Shown one piece after another: positions 28,290 through 38,274 of a stretch of DNA of 64,000 bases. The notes beneath the pieces are model-generated. The model saw nothing but the letters and a program-made list of their open reading frames with translations, was not told the DNA's origin and ran no database searches. This DNA is from Nocardioides sambongensis (GTDB lineage Bacteria > Actinomycetota > Actinomycetes > Propionibacteriales > Nocardioidaceae), in the NCBI RefSeq assembly GCF_006494815.1, contig NZ_CP041091.1:2990501-3054500 (forward strand). Direction: 5' to 3'. Each line of letters begins with the position of its first letter. Position 1 is the stretch's first letter. The translations under genes were made by a program, and so were the position numbers.

Positions 28290-28518
28290 CGCCGCGACGT
28301 ACGGCGTGGACGACCACCTCGATCGAGGAGTCGAGCCCGAGCTCGTCGGCGCACTGGCGCAGCCGGCGCCGCACGGTGCGCTCCGAGAGCCCCACCCGCG
28401 CGGCGATCACGTCGGTGGTGAAGCCCTCGGCGAGCAGCCGGAGGATGGCGAGGTCCTCATCCGCGGGCTCCCAGCCGTCGTCGGCGAGATCCGCGCGACC
28501 GGGCACCGTCATCGTCAT
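28282..28518 (-). CDS. Small stand-alone LuxR/GerE-type HTH protein, last gene of the lut operon
   Basis: A 78-aa protein consisting almost only of a LuxR-type HTH: DEDLAILRLLAEGFTTDVIA, then ARVGLSERTVRRRLRQCADE. The C-terminus is LDSSIEVVVHAVRRGVI. No receiver or sensor domain is attached. ATG 28518 overlaps the lutC stop (ATGA), so it is translationally coupled to lactate oxidation genes. It probably binds DNA, perhaps as a local modulator of lut or rha expression; the target is unknown. Its frame is open far upstream, but that part is lutB/lutC antiframe with no family similarity. Confidence 0.75.
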   Translation of the reverse strand: MTMTVPGRADLADDGWEPADEDLAILRLLAEGFTTDVIAARVGLSERTVRRRLRQCADELGLDSSIEVVVHAVRRGVI

Positions 28519-29147
28519 CAGCCGCCCTCGGCTTCGACGAGGACCATCACCAGCGTCCGCGGCCCGTGCACGCCCTCGACCCGGCTCAGCTCGATGTCGC
28601 TGGTCGCGCTGGGTCCGCTGATCCAGGTCAGCGGGCGCTGCGGGTCCAGCAGCGCGACCGCGTCCGGCACGTCGGGGACCACCTGGTCGGCGCGGACCAC
28701 GCAGACGTGCCGGTCGGGCACCAGCGAGAGGGCGCGCCGGCCCTGGTCGGGCTCGTGGTCGAGCACGATGGTGCCGGTCTCGGCGATGCCGACCCGGCAC
28801 GCGGTGACCACCGCATCCACCCGGTCCAGCTGGTCGGCGGTGAGCCCGTCGTCGGCGACCAGCTGCTCGGGCGCGAGGCCGGCCACCAGCTCGGCCGCCA
28901 GCCCGTCCGGTACCACGACGCGCGCTCGGTCCGGGACCGCCGCCGCCACCGCGGCGGCGACCTCGCCGGGTGCGCACCGCACCACCTGGGCGCGGTAGTC
29001 GGCGACCCGCTCCGCGAACCGGTCCAGGACGACCTCCCGCGGGTCCTCGCCCCCGGCTCCGGCCGGGGAGACGACCGGCTCCGGCGCCGGGGTCGCGTCC
29101 GCGAGGGCGGCTCGGACCCGGTCCAGGATCTCCTCCCGCGCGTTCAT
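28518..29147 (-). CDS. lutC: L-lactate utilization protein LutC
   Basis: A 209-aa LUD-domain protein. Typical pieces are ACRVGIAETGTIVLDHEPDQ, LSLVPDRHVCVVRADQVV and PLTWISGPSATSDIEL, followed by RVEGVHGPRTLVMVLVE. It is the third component of the LutABC iron-sulfur complex that oxidises L-lactate to pyruvate. ATG 29147 overlaps the lutB stop (ATGA), and its own stop overlaps the small HTH gene. Expression is therefore coupled along the operon. Confidence 0.93.
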   Translation of the reverse strand: MNAREEILDRVRAALADATPAPEPVVSPAGAGGEDPREVVLDRFAERVADYRAQVVRCAPGEVAAAVAAAVPDRARVVVPDGLAAELVAGLAPEQLVADDGLTADQLDRVDAVVTACRVGIAETGTIVLDHEPDQGRRALSLVPDRHVCVVRADQVVPDVPDAVALLDPQRPLTWISGPSATSDIELSRVEGVHGPRTLVMVLVEAEGG

Positions 29148-30628
29148 CGGGCGCTCCCCTCGTCGCGGCCGCCGTCGGTGCGGTTCCACCACTCGCGGAA
29201 GGACTCCGCCGGGGGCACCGGGAGGTCTCGGGCGTCGGTCCATGCCGCCCCCGGGCCGGGGAGCCGGCCGAGCACCTTTCCCTTGCGGCCGGCGCGTCCT
29301 CCGAGCACCTTGCCAGCCATCCCGGAGACACGCTCCCCCGCGGCCAGGCGCTTGGCGTCGCCGAAGGCCCAGCCGGCCGCCTTGAACGCGACCGCCTCCG
29401 GCTTCGGGATCCGGTCGCCACGGTGGCTGTCCACGACCTTCGAGCGCAGGTGCACCAGCACCTCGGGGATGTCGATGCGCACCGGGCATGCCTCGAAGCA
29501 GGCGCCGCACAGCGACGAGGCGTAGGGAAGGGAGTCGACCTGGTCGTCCACCCCGGTGCCCTTGAGCAGCGGGTTGAGGATGGCACCGATCGGGCCGGGA
29601 TAGACCGATCCGTAGGCGTGGCCGCCGGTGCGCTCGTAGACCGGGCAGACGTTGAGGCAGGCCGAGCAGCGGATGCAGCGCAGCGCCTGGCGGCCCACCT
29701 CGTCGGCCAACGCCCGGGTGCGGCCGTTGTCCAGCAGCACCACGTGCACCTCCTGCGGCCCGTCACCGGGGGTCACCCCGGTCCAGGTCGAGGTGTAGGG
29801 GTTCATCCGCTCGCCGGTCGACGAGCGCGGCAGCAGCCGCAGCAGCGGGTCCAGCTCGTCCCAGGTGGAGACCACCTTCTCGATGCCGACCACCGAGACC
29901 AGCACCTCGGGCAGGGTCAGGCACATCCGGCCGTTGCCCTCGGACTCGACGACCACCAGGGTGCCGGAGTCGGCGATGGCGAAGTTGGCCCCGGAGACGG
30001 CGACCTTGGCGCGCAGGAACTTCTCCCGGAGGTGCTCGCGCGCGGCGCCGGCCAGCACCGCCGGCTCGTCGGTGAGGCTCTCGGGAGCGGGACGACCGAC
30101 CTTCCCCATCTCCCGGAGGAAGATCTCGCGGACCTCGGCCCGGTTGCGGTGGATCGCGGGCACCAGGATGTGGCTGGGCAGGTCGCCGCCGAGCTGGACG
30201 ATCAGCTCGGCGAGGTCGGTCTCCCAGGCGGCGATGCCCTCCGCCTCGAGGGCCTCGTTGAGGCCGATCTCCTGGGTCACCATCGACTTGACCTTCACCA
30301 CCTCGTCGACGGCGTGCGCCTTGGCCACGCCGGCCACGATCGCGTTGGCCTCGGCCGCGTCGCGGGCCCAGTGCACGGTCGCACCACGCGCGATCAGCGC
30401 GCCCTCCAGCTGCACCAGCCGCTCGTCGAGGCCGAGCAGCGCCCGCTCCTTGACGGCGGCGCCGGCGAGCCGGACGTCCTCCCAGTTGTCGACCTCGTCG
30501 ACCACCGCGGCGCGCTTGCCCCGGATGGTCCCGGTGGCGTGCGCCAGGTTGTGCCGCAGCTGGGTGTCGCCGAGCGCCTCGCGGGCCGCGCCGGGGAAGG
30601 CCGGCATCCCGACGAACGTGCCGCTCAT
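29144..30628 (-). CDS. lutB: L-lactate utilization iron-sulfur protein LutB
   Basis: A 494-aa protein. An N-terminal LUD domain (SMVTQEIGLNEALEAEGI, AVSGANFAIADSGTLVVVES) is followed by a ferredoxin-like pair of 4Fe-4S sites (CIRCSACLNVCPVYE and CGACFEACPVRID). It carries electrons within the LutABC lactate oxidase complex. ATG 30628 overlaps the lutA stop. Full length. Confidence 0.94.
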   Translation of the reverse strand: MSGTFVGMPAFPGAAREALGDTQLRHNLAHATGTIRGKRAAVVDEVDNWEDVRLAGAAVKERALLGLDERLVQLEGALIARGATVHWARDAAEANAIVAGVAKAHAVDEVVKVKSMVTQEIGLNEALEAEGIAAWETDLAELIVQLGGDLPSHILVPAIHRNRAEVREIFLREMGKVGRPAPESLTDEPAVLAGAAREHLREKFLRAKVAVSGANFAIADSGTLVVVESEGNGRMCLTLPEVLVSVVGIEKVVSTWDELDPLLRLLPRSSTGERMNPYTSTWTGVTPGDGPQEVHVVLLDNGRTRALADEVGRQALRCIRCSACLNVCPVYERTGGHAYGSVYPGPIGAILNPLLKGTGVDDQVDSLPYASSLCGACFEACPVRIDIPEVLVHLRSKVVDSHRGDRIPKPEAVAFKAAGWAFGDAKRLAAGERVSGMAGKVLGGRAGRKGKVLGRLPGPGAAWTDARDLPVPPAESFREWWNRTDGGRDEGSAR

Positions 30629-31386
30629 GCCGGCACCCCCTCGCGGGCGCCCTCGGTGCTGGCGAGGATCTCGGCCAGGTGCATCACCCGCACCCCGGAG
30701 CGTTCCCGCGACAGCATGCCGCCGATGTGCATCAGGCACGAGTTGTCGCCGGCGACCAGCACCTCGGCGCCGGTCTCCCGCACGTGGCGGGCCTTGTCCG
30801 AGCCCATCGCCACCGAGGTGTCGGAGTTCTTCAGGGCGAAGGTGCCGCCGAACCCGCAGCACTGGTCCGCGCCCGGGAGCTCGACCAGGCGCAGGCCACG
30901 CACGGCCTCCAGCAGCCGTCGCGGACGGTCGCCCACGCCCAGCATCCGCAGCGAGTGGCAGGTCGGGTGGTAGGTCACCGTGTGCGGGAAGTAGGCGCCG
31001 ACGTCGGTCACCCCCAGCACGTCCACCAGGAACTCGGTGAGCTCGTACGTCGGGGGCGCCGCGGCCACCGCCGCGGGCAGCCCGGGGTCCTTCCCGTTCT
31101 CCGCCCCGCGCGCGGCGACCAGCGCGTGCTGGTGCCGCGCGGAGCCGGCGCAGGAGCCGGACGGGGTCACCACCGCGTCGTACCCGGCGAAGGCGTCGAC
31201 GTAGGTCCGTACCGCGGGCACCGCCTCGTCGAGGTAGCCGGTGTTCACCATCGGCTGCCCGCAGCAGGTCTGTGCCTGCGGGAAGTCGACCTCGACGCCC
31301 AGCCGCCGCAGCAGGCGGACCACGGCCGCGCCCGTCCCCGGGAACATCGCGTCGTTCACGCACGTGACCATCAGTGCGACCCGCAT
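30625..31386 (-). CDS. lutA: L-lactate utilization protein LutA
   Basis: A 253-aa protein with two cysteine-rich CCG domains (QTCCGQPMVNTG and DQCCGFGGTFALKN, plus HPTCHSLRML), as in the GlcF/GlpC family. It is the first subunit of the L-lactate oxidation complex. AGGAG lies six bases before ATG 31386. The 103-base gap to the upstream GH106 gene holds an imperfect hairpin (about 31432-31457) and no obvious strong promoter, so read-through from the rhamnose genes is plausible. L-lactate is the product of RhaEW upstream. Confidence 0.94.
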   Translation of the reverse strand: MRVALMVTCVNDAMFPGTGAAVVRLLRRLGVEVDFPQAQTCCGQPMVNTGYLDEAVPAVRTYVDAFAGYDAVVTPSGSCAGSARHQHALVAARGAENGKDPGLPAAVAAAPPTYELTEFLVDVLGVTDVGAYFPHTVTYHPTCHSLRMLGVGDRPRRLLEAVRGLRLVELPGADQCCGFGGTFALKNSDTSVAMGSDKARHVRETGAEVLVAGDNSCLMHIGGMLSRERSGVRVMHLAEILASTEGAREGVPA

Positions 31387-31489
31387 GTCGGCTCCTGTGT
31401 CTGCTTCGGTTCGTTGTCCATCATCATCACCCGGAACGGGGCGCCGGCGTTTCCGGTCCCTCAGCGCTCGATCGGATGGTGGACCCGGC

Positions 31490-34400
31490 TCACGCCAGGA
31501 CGACCTTCTCGACGTAGGGCACCAGGCGGACCGGGCCGACGAGGCCGTAGCTCTGCCGCTGCGCCACGCCGTAGACCTCGGGTGTCACCACCCGCAGCCG
31601 GTTGAGCAACGTCGAGGCCACCTCGACCTCGATCGTGTTCGTGCCCCTGCGCAGCCGGTGGCCGAGGTCGATGGTCGGGTTCATCGGGTCCAGAGCCGGC
31701 AGGAGCTCGCCGTTGACGCGCACCCGGAAGGTGTCGTTGACCTCTCCCAACTCGAGGAACGCCCCGTCCTCGTGCCGCTTCCAGTCCTTGTCGAGCTCGA
31801 CGGTGGTCCGGTAGCGCCCGATGCCGGAGACGTCCTCCAGGCCCTCGACCTGACTCCACGACCCCAGTGCGTCCAGGGTGGTCTCGTGGGTCTCCTTGGT
31901 GGTGCGCAGGTCTGTCGGGTCGGCCTCGTTCGCCGGCTTCCAGTCCTCGACCTCCAGGGTCCACGCGGTCGGCGTGATCGGCGCGACGACGCGGTCGACC
32001 TCCACCTCCACCGTGCGACCACCAGTGCGGGTCACCGGGATGGAACCGGCCGTGGTCGTGCGCAGCGTGGTGACCAGGCCGCGCTGGAAGACCTCCTGGC
32101 CGGCCGTCGCGATCGGGACGATCGGCTTGTCCGGTGTGAAGCCCTTCGGGGCCAGCGCGATGATGGTGGATGCGCCGGGCACCAGGTCGATGCGGACGCG
32201 GATCCGGTCGCCGTTGCGCTCGTACGCCGCCACCCGCGTCGTCTGACCGGTCCAGGCGTCCAGCAGGAACGGCACCGCCTTCTTGTCGGTGGCGGTCAGC
32301 CAGATGTCCTGGGTGGCGCGCACGATGTTGCGGTTCGCCTCGGCGTGGCGGACGTTGGCGATGTAGTAGTAGTCGACCTTGCCGTCGACGCGACGCACGT
32401 GCTGGACGGTGGAGTCGGTGTGCTCGACGTCGCTGACGATCCCGAGGTCGGCCAGGGCGGTCGGGATCTCCGCCTCCACCACCGTCCGGGTCTTCGGCAA
32501 CGCAGCGATCTGGCGCATCAGGCTGCGCACCTGAGCGAGCTCGGCCTCGTCGTAGCGGCCGACCGGCGTCACCGCCGTCCAGTCGCCGATGAGGATGATC
32601 GGCAGGCCCGCCTTGCCGACCGCGAGGATCCGCCGCGCCCCCTCGAGGTCCATCGTCACGTTGTTGCTGCGCAGCGAGTCGGGACCGACCAGCAGGACCT
32701 TGTACGCCGGCCCGTCGGGGGCGAGACGTCCGTCCCGCACCTTCTTCGCCGCCGGGAGTCCGAGCAGCGACGCACTGAGGAACGAGTGCGACCAGCCGTT
32801 CTTCGTGCCGTTGTTGGTGATCCACTGCGGACCGATGCCGGTGGACGCCCAACCCTTGTGGCGCCAGAAGGCCATGTCGTACCGCGCTGCCCCCGTCTGG
32901 AGCACCATCTGGGTCCTCGCGATGTAGTCGGCGATCCCCCTGATGTGCTTCCACTGCGGCGTGCGTGGCCCCCACGCCTCGCCGTACCCGATCGCGCCGT
33001 TGTAGTACGGCGAGAACGCGGCGAACCCCGGCCACGTCACCTCGGGCGCCGTGGCGTAGGGGAAGCCGTGGATCATCAGTTGGTTGACGCCCGCGACGAA
33101 GATGCTGTTGATGGTGAACAGCGCCTGGTTCTGCGTCCGGGTGCTCGGCGCGGCTCCCCAGCCGGTGTTGTAGGCGGCGCCGTTGTAGCAGATCGCCTCG
33201 CAGGAGAGCAGGGTGTGCCCGGCGATGTCGCGGCCCGAGGCCATGATCCGGTAGTCGTCGAGGTTCTTGAAGCCGAGCGACTCGGTCTCCGGCACGTCGA
33301 TCACCGTCGAGTGCAGCATGGTGTCGGTCTCGAGCCCGTAGGGCTGGATCCGGATCCCCATGCCCAGCTTCTTGGCGAAGTCCTGGAGCGGGATCAGGTG
33401 CGCGGTGAGGTACAGGTCGGAGAGGACCTGGTTGTAGTCGTCGCGGATCTCGTAGGTGCGCAGCGACTCCGGCTTGTCCGGGTCGTCGGCCGAGGCGATC
33501 GTGTAGAGGTACTTCTCGTTCTCCTCCACCACGATGGGCAGCCACGGGCGCAGGTCGTAGCCGCGCGAGTCCTCGAAGGTCTCGAGGAACCCGGGCGTCC
33601 AGATCGTCGCGTCGGTCTCGATCTCGAGGGAGTCCTCGAAGAGCTGCCCGCCCGCCTTCTTCAGCAGCTGTCGCATCTCCCGGTCGAGGATGCGCTCCTC
33701 CCACAGCTCGATCACCTTCTGCACGCCCTGCTTGCTGAAGTGATCGACGACGTAGGAGCGGGGCTCGGTGTGCGGCCCTGCCTCCGGCTCCTGACCGGAG
33801 CCGCGCTGCCACCACGCGAACAGCACCCAGGTGCCGTCGGCGGGCTCCGCCGGGGCGGTCCAGGTGATGCGACCGTCGACGACGGACGAGGTGAGGTCGC
33901 GGTAGGACTCGGGGTCGAGGGTCGTCGAACGCAGGTTGCCCCGGCTGTCGATCTCCTGACCGGCGACCCGGTGGGCCTGGACGCCGACGAGGGTCTTCTT
34001 CGTCACCGAGTCCGCAGCCTCGACGACCGGCTCGGGCAGCTCGGCGTCGTACGTCGCCCCCGCGGCGACCTCGACCACGCCGTGCACCAGCTCGGTGCAG
34101 GCCGCCTCGTCGTCGGGGGTGATCGTCGAGACCGCCGCCGGCCACGACGGGCCGACCGTGATGTCGATGCGGACGTCGCGCTTCGCACCCTGACGCAGCG
34201 CCGCCTTCACTCCGGCGACCCACGGCGCCGTACCCCACCCGTGGGTGCTGACGTCGATGTCGATGTCGCGGGCGCGGAGGCTGTGGGTGACGTCGGCGAC
34301 CTCGAGCGACCCGAATCCGGCGTCGGCGACCTGGTCGACCTCACGGGAGATCTCAGCCGGATCCACCAGCCCGTGCGGCCACCACCAGCGGAAGCCGGCA

Positions 34401-34594
34401 GCGGTGGCGCTGGTCGGCCTGCGGAAAGCTCGCTCGAAGGAGTTCGGGAGGCCGTCCAGGACGCCAGCGCCGGCCGGCGCCGGAGCCACCGCACCGGTGC
34501 TGACCGAGGCGACGGCGGCAGCGCCGACCGCGGCAGCGGCCGCGCCGAACAGCGTGCGACGATCGAGACGGGCCTTGGACTGGGGGTCGTTCAT
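31490..34594 (-). CDS. Tat-exported GH106-like alpha-L-rhamnosidase
   Basis: A 1034-aa protein. The N-terminus has a twin-arginine signal (RLDRRTLFGAAAAAVG). The GH106-type opening FRWWWPHGLVDPAEISREVD follows. An (alpha/beta)8-like catalytic part includes YDLRPWLPIVVEENEKY, then RIQPYGLETDT, then HTLLSCEAICYNGAAY. A C-terminal jelly-roll (DGAFLELGEVNDTFRVRVNG) ends the protein. It removes rhamnose from plant or pectic glycans. It is in the middle of the rha operon, 97 bases after rhaB. ATG 34594 has GGAAGG ten bases upstream. Tat export separates it from the Sec-type GH78 enzyme. Confidence 0.85.
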   Translation of the reverse strand: MNDPQSKARLDRRTLFGAAAAAVGAAAVASVSTGAVAPAPAGAGVLDGLPNSFERAFRRPTSATAAGFRWWWPHGLVDPAEISREVDQVADAGFGSLEVADVTHSLRARDIDIDVSTHGWGTAPWVAGVKAALRQGAKRDVRIDITVGPSWPAAVSTITPDDEAACTELVHGVVEVAAGATYDAELPEPVVEAADSVTKKTLVGVQAHRVAGQEIDSRGNLRSTTLDPESYRDLTSSVVDGRITWTAPAEPADGTWVLFAWWQRGSGQEPEAGPHTEPRSYVVDHFSKQGVQKVIELWEERILDREMRQLLKKAGGQLFEDSLEIETDATIWTPGFLETFEDSRGYDLRPWLPIVVEENEKYLYTIASADDPDKPESLRTYEIRDDYNQVLSDLYLTAHLIPLQDFAKKLGMGIRIQPYGLETDTMLHSTVIDVPETESLGFKNLDDYRIMASGRDIAGHTLLSCEAICYNGAAYNTGWGAAPSTRTQNQALFTINSIFVAGVNQLMIHGFPYATAPEVTWPGFAAFSPYYNGAIGYGEAWGPRTPQWKHIRGIADYIARTQMVLQTGAARYDMAFWRHKGWASTGIGPQWITNNGTKNGWSHSFLSASLLGLPAAKKVRDGRLAPDGPAYKVLLVGPDSLRSNNVTMDLEGARRILAVGKAGLPIILIGDWTAVTPVGRYDEAELAQVRSLMRQIAALPKTRTVVEAEIPTALADLGIVSDVEHTDSTVQHVRRVDGKVDYYYIANVRHAEANRNIVRATQDIWLTATDKKAVPFLLDAWTGQTTRVAAYERNGDRIRVRIDLVPGASTIIALAPKGFTPDKPIVPIATAGQEVFQRGLVTTLRTTTAGSIPVTRTGGRTVEVEVDRVVAPITPTAWTLEVEDWKPANEADPTDLRTTKETHETTLDALGSWSQVEGLEDVSGIGRYRTTVELDKDWKRHEDGAFLELGEVNDTFRVRVNGELLPALDPMNPTIDLGHRLRRGTNTIEVEVASTLLNRLRVVTPEVYGVAQRQSYGLVGPVRLVPYVEKVVLA

Positions 34595-34691
34595 CGATGC
34601 TGCCTTCCGAGATGGGCGCCCGACGGTGGGCGGGGATCGGGTCGTGCGACTGATCAGCGGGAGTCGCCGGTGACGGCGCAGGGACGAGGGC

Positions 34692-36170
34692 TCAGGCCAG
34701 GCGGGCCTCCACGGCATCCCAGTCCAGCCCTGGCTGCGGCCGGTACTCCCGCACCTCGTAGGAGGAGCGGATCGACGCGCGCATCGCGGGCAGGTCGGGC
34801 AGGTCGGCGCCGAGCGTGCGGGCCTGGACGAGCACGTTGCCCAGCGCGGCCGCCTCGGTCGGGCCCGCGATCACCGGGAGCCCGCAGGCGTCCGCGGTGA
34901 GCTGGCACAGCAGGGCGTTCTGCGAGCCGCCGCCGACGATGTGGACGACCTCGGGCGAGACCCCGGAGAGCTCGGCGGCGGTGCGCAGATGACGCCGGTA
35001 GGCGACGGCGAGGCTGTCCAGGATGCACCGGGTGATCGCGACCGGGGAGGCCGGCTCGGGTCCGCCCCTCTCGATCGCCAGCGCGACCACCCGCTCGGGC
35101 ATCGGGTCGCTCGCCGTGCCCGGCGCGAGCAGCCGGGGGTCGTTGATGTCGATCACCGAGCGGTGCGGCTCGAAGTCGGCGGCGGCCGCCAGCAGATCGG
35201 TCAGACCCAGGTCGAGGCGACGCTCGGTCCACGCCCGCAACGACTCCGAGAGGACCCACAGGCCCATCACGTTCTTGAGGAACCGGATCGTCCCGTCGAC
35301 GCCACCCTCGTTGGTGAAGTCGGCCTCGCGGGCCGCCTCGGTGACCACCGGCTTGTCCAGCTCGAGGCCGACCAACGACCAGGTGCCCGAGGAGATGTAG
35401 GCGAACCGGTCGGTCGTGGCCGGCACGCCGACCACCGCCGAGGCGGTGTCGTGGGATCCGACCGCGATCACCGGCACCTCGCGGGCCGGGTCGACGCCGA
35501 CCTCGCGGGCGACGTCCGGCGTCAGCGGCCCGAGCAGCGACCCGGGGTCGCGCAGCGGCGGCAGGATCGACCAGGGCAGCTCCAGCGCGCGGCACAGCTC
35601 ACGGGCCCACTCGCCGGTGTGCACGTCGTACAGGCCGGTGGTGGAGGCGTTGGTGCGCTCGGCGCCCATCGCCCCGGTCAGCCAGTAGCCGAGCAGGTCC
35701 GGCAGGAGCAGCAGCGACTCCGCCGACTCCAGGGCGGCGGTGCCGCGAGCGGCCACCAGCTGGTAGATCGTGTTGAACGGCAGCTGCTGCAGCCCGGTGG
35801 TGGCGTAGAGCCGGTGCGCGCCGAGCTGCTCGGCGACCCGCTCCGCGACCCCCTCGGTGCGGGGGTCGCGGTGGCTGAACGGGTTGCCGAGCAGGCGACC
35901 GTCACGGTCCAGCAGGCCGTAGTCGACGGCCCAGGAGTCGATCCCGATCGCGTCCAGCGGTCCGGTCCCGGCGACCTGACGGATCCCGGCCAGCATCTCC
36001 CGGTGGATGCCGAGCACGTCCCAGAAGAACGAGTCCCCGGCCCGCACCGCGCCGTTGCCGAACCGGTGCAGCTCGTTGAGCTCGATCCCGCTGGGACCGA
36101 CCCTGCCGGACATCACCCGGCCGCTGGTCGCCCCGAGGTCGACCGCGGCGACCCGCACCGTTCCCGCCAT
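34692..36170 (-). CDS. rhaB: Rhamnulokinase
   Basis: A 492-aa FGGY-family sugar kinase that phosphorylates L-rhamnulose at position 1. Visible segments are VAAVDLGATSGRVM, IDSWAVDYGLLDRDGRLL, PVIAVGSHDTASAVVGVP, YISSGTWSLVGLELD and HIVGGGSQNALLCQLTADA. ATG 36170 has GAGG eight bases upstream, overlapping the RhaEW stop; GTG two codons earlier is an alternative. Its substrate comes from RhaI and its product goes to RhaEW. Confidence 0.96.
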   Translation of the reverse strand: MAGTVRVAAVDLGATSGRVMSGRVGPSGIELNELHRFGNGAVRAGDSFFWDVLGIHREMLAGIRQVAGTGPLDAIGIDSWAVDYGLLDRDGRLLGNPFSHRDPRTEGVAERVAEQLGAHRLYATTGLQQLPFNTIYQLVAARGTAALESAESLLLLPDLLGYWLTGAMGAERTNASTTGLYDVHTGEWARELCRALELPWSILPPLRDPGSLLGPLTPDVAREVGVDPAREVPVIAVGSHDTASAVVGVPATTDRFAYISSGTWSLVGLELDKPVVTEAAREADFTNEGGVDGTIRFLKNVMGLWVLSESLRAWTERRLDLGLTDLLAAAADFEPHRSVIDINDPRLLAPGTASDPMPERVVALAIERGGPEPASPVAITRCILDSLAVAYRRHLRTAAELSGVSPEVVHIVGGGSQNALLCQLTADACGLPVIAGPTEAAALGNVLVQARTLGADLPDLPAMRASIRSSYEVREYRPQPGLDWDAVEARLA

Positions 36171-36180
36171 CAGCACAGCC

Positions 36181-38225
36181 TCATCGCAGGAACGCGGCGG
36201 CGACCCCGGCGTCGACCGGGATGTGCAGGCCGGTGGTGTGGCTCAGCTCGGCGGAGCAGAGCACGAAGACGGCGTTGGCGATGTTGGCCGGCAGCACCTC
36301 GCGCTTGAGGATCGTGCGCTGGGCGTAGAACTTGCCCAGGTCCTTCTCCTCCACGCCGTAGACCGCGGCCCGGTTGGCCCCCCAGCCCGAGGAGAAGATC
36401 CCCGAGCCCTGGACCACGCCGTCCGGGTTGACCCCGTTGACCTTGATGCCGTGCTCGCCGAGCTCGGCGGCGAGCAGCCGCACCTGGTGGGCCTGGTCGG
36501 CCTTGGCCGCGCCGTAGGCGACGTTGTTGGGCCCGGCGAAGATCGAGTTCTTCGAGGAGATGTAGACGATGTCGCCGCCCATCTTCTGCGCGATCATCGC
36601 CTTGGCGGCGGCCTGGGCGACCAGGAACGAGCCCTTGGCCATCACGTCGTGCTGCAGGTCCCAGTCCTTCTCGGTGGTCTCCAGCAGCGAGCGCGACAGG
36701 GACAGGCCGGCGTTGTTGACGACCAGGTCGATCCCGCCGAAGGCGAGGACGGCGGCGTCGACGGCGGCCTGCACCGCGGCGGCCGAGGAGACGTCGACCT
36801 GGACACCGACGGCCACGTCGGAGCCACCGATCTCGGCGGCTGCCTCCTGCGCCTTCTCCAGGTTCAGGTCGGCGATGACCACGCAGGCGCCCTCGGCGGC
36901 CAGCTTCTCCGCAGTGGCCTTGCCGATGCCCGAGGCGGCACCGGTGACCAGCGCGACCCGGGTGGCCAGCGGCTTCGGCTTCGGCATCCGCTGCAGCTTG
37001 GCCTCCTCCAACGCCCAGTACTCGATCCGGAACTTCTCCGACTCGTCGATCGGGGCGTAGGTGGACAGGCCCTCGGCCCCGCGCATCACGTTGATCGCGT
37101 TGATGTAGAACTCACCGGCCACGCGGGCGGTCTGCTTGTCCTTGCCGAAGGAGAACATGCCGACGCCGGGCACCAGCACGATCAGCGGGTCCTTGCCGCG
37201 GATCGCCGGGGAGGCGTCGTCGGCGTGCCGGTCGTAGTAGGCCTGGTAGTCCTCGCGGTAGGAGACCGCGAGCTCCTCGAGCCGGGCGATCGACTCCTCC
37301 ACGCTCGCCGAGGCGGGCAGGTCCAGGACCAGCGGCTTCACCTTGGTACGCAGGAAGTGGTCCGGGCAGGACGTGCCCAGACCGGCCAGCCGCGGGTGCT
37401 CGGCGGCGGCCAGGAAGTCCAGCACCACGTCGGCGTCGGTGAAGTGCCCCACCATCGGCCGGTCCGCGGACGCGATGCCGCGGATGGTGGGGGCCAGCGC
37501 CGCCGCCTTGGTACGACGCTCGTCGGCCGGCAGCGCGCCGTACCCGTCCAGGGCGGGGCCGAACGGCTCCGCCGTGGAGTTCGCGGCGATGTACTCCGCG
37601 GCGGTGTCGATGATCCACAGCGAGTTCTTCTCGCACTCCTCGCTGGTGGCGCCCCACGCGGTGATGCCGTGGCCGCCGAGGATGCAGCCGACCGCCTGCG
37701 GGTTGGCCTCCTTGATCGCGGAGATGTCCAGACCGAGCTGGAAACCGGGGCGGCGCCAGGGCACCCACACGACCTTGTCCCGAAGATCTTGGCGGTCAGG
37801 TCCTCGCCGTCCGCGGCGGTCGCGATGGCGATCCCGGAGTCGGGGTGCAGGTGGTCCACGTGCGGCGCCTCGACCAGTCCGTGCATCGCGGTGTCGATCG
37901 ACGGCGCCGCACCGCCCTTGCCGTGCAGGCAGTAGTCGAACGCGGCGACCATCTCGTCCTCGCGGTCCACTCCCGGGTAGACGTCGACCAGCGCGCGCAT
38001 CCGGTCGAGGCGGAGCACCGCCAGACCGGCCTCCTTCAGCGTGCCGAGGTCGCCGCCGGACCCCTTCACCCAGAGGAGCTCGACGGGCTCACCGGTGACC
38101 GGGTCGGTCTCGGTGCCCTTGGCCGAGGTGTTGCCGCCCGCGTAGTTGGTGTTCTTCGGGTCGGCGCCGAGACGGTTGCTGCGAGCGATCAGCTCGTGCG
38201 CCGCGGAGGTCGAGGGAGTGGTCAT
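36181..38225 (-). CDS. rhaEW: Bifunctional rhamnulose-1-phosphate aldolase / L-lactaldehyde dehydrogenase; one apparent frameshift
   Basis: About 681 aa. The N-terminal class II aldolase half has NYAGGNTSAKG, the zinc-type HVDHLHPDS and GGHGITAWGAT. The C-terminal half is a short-chain dehydrogenase: VTGAASGIGKATAEKL, VVNNAGLSLS, and active-site YGAAKADQAHQ. The aldolase gives dihydroxyacetone phosphate and L-lactaldehyde; the dehydrogenase oxidises the latter to L-lactate, as known for RhaEW fusions. The frame breaks at C-run 37779-37781. One added base restores TAKIFGDKVVWVPWRRPGF, so the two pieces are one gene. It lies between rhaI and rhaB with short gaps. Confidence 0.92.
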
Positions 38226-38274
38226 GGTTCCTTCCGGGGGTGGGGAAGTCAGGGAGAGTGGGGTCGGGGACCGA

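Noticed and set aside
28282..29766. A 494-codon minus-strand protein ending in the LuxR-type HTH
   Set aside because: Everything before ATG 28518 is an out-of-frame reading of lutB and lutC. Only the last 78 codons are protein-like.
31241..34900. A 1219-codon plus-strand frame opposite the GH106 gene
   Set aside because: Antisense shadow of a protein with signal peptide and catalytic motifs on the minus strand.
36181..38225. Two separate genes, an aldolase fragment and a truncated aldolase plus dehydrogenase
   Set aside because: The two frames join within one conserved aldolase segment (KIFGDKVVWVPW) after adding one base, so they are one RhaEW gene.
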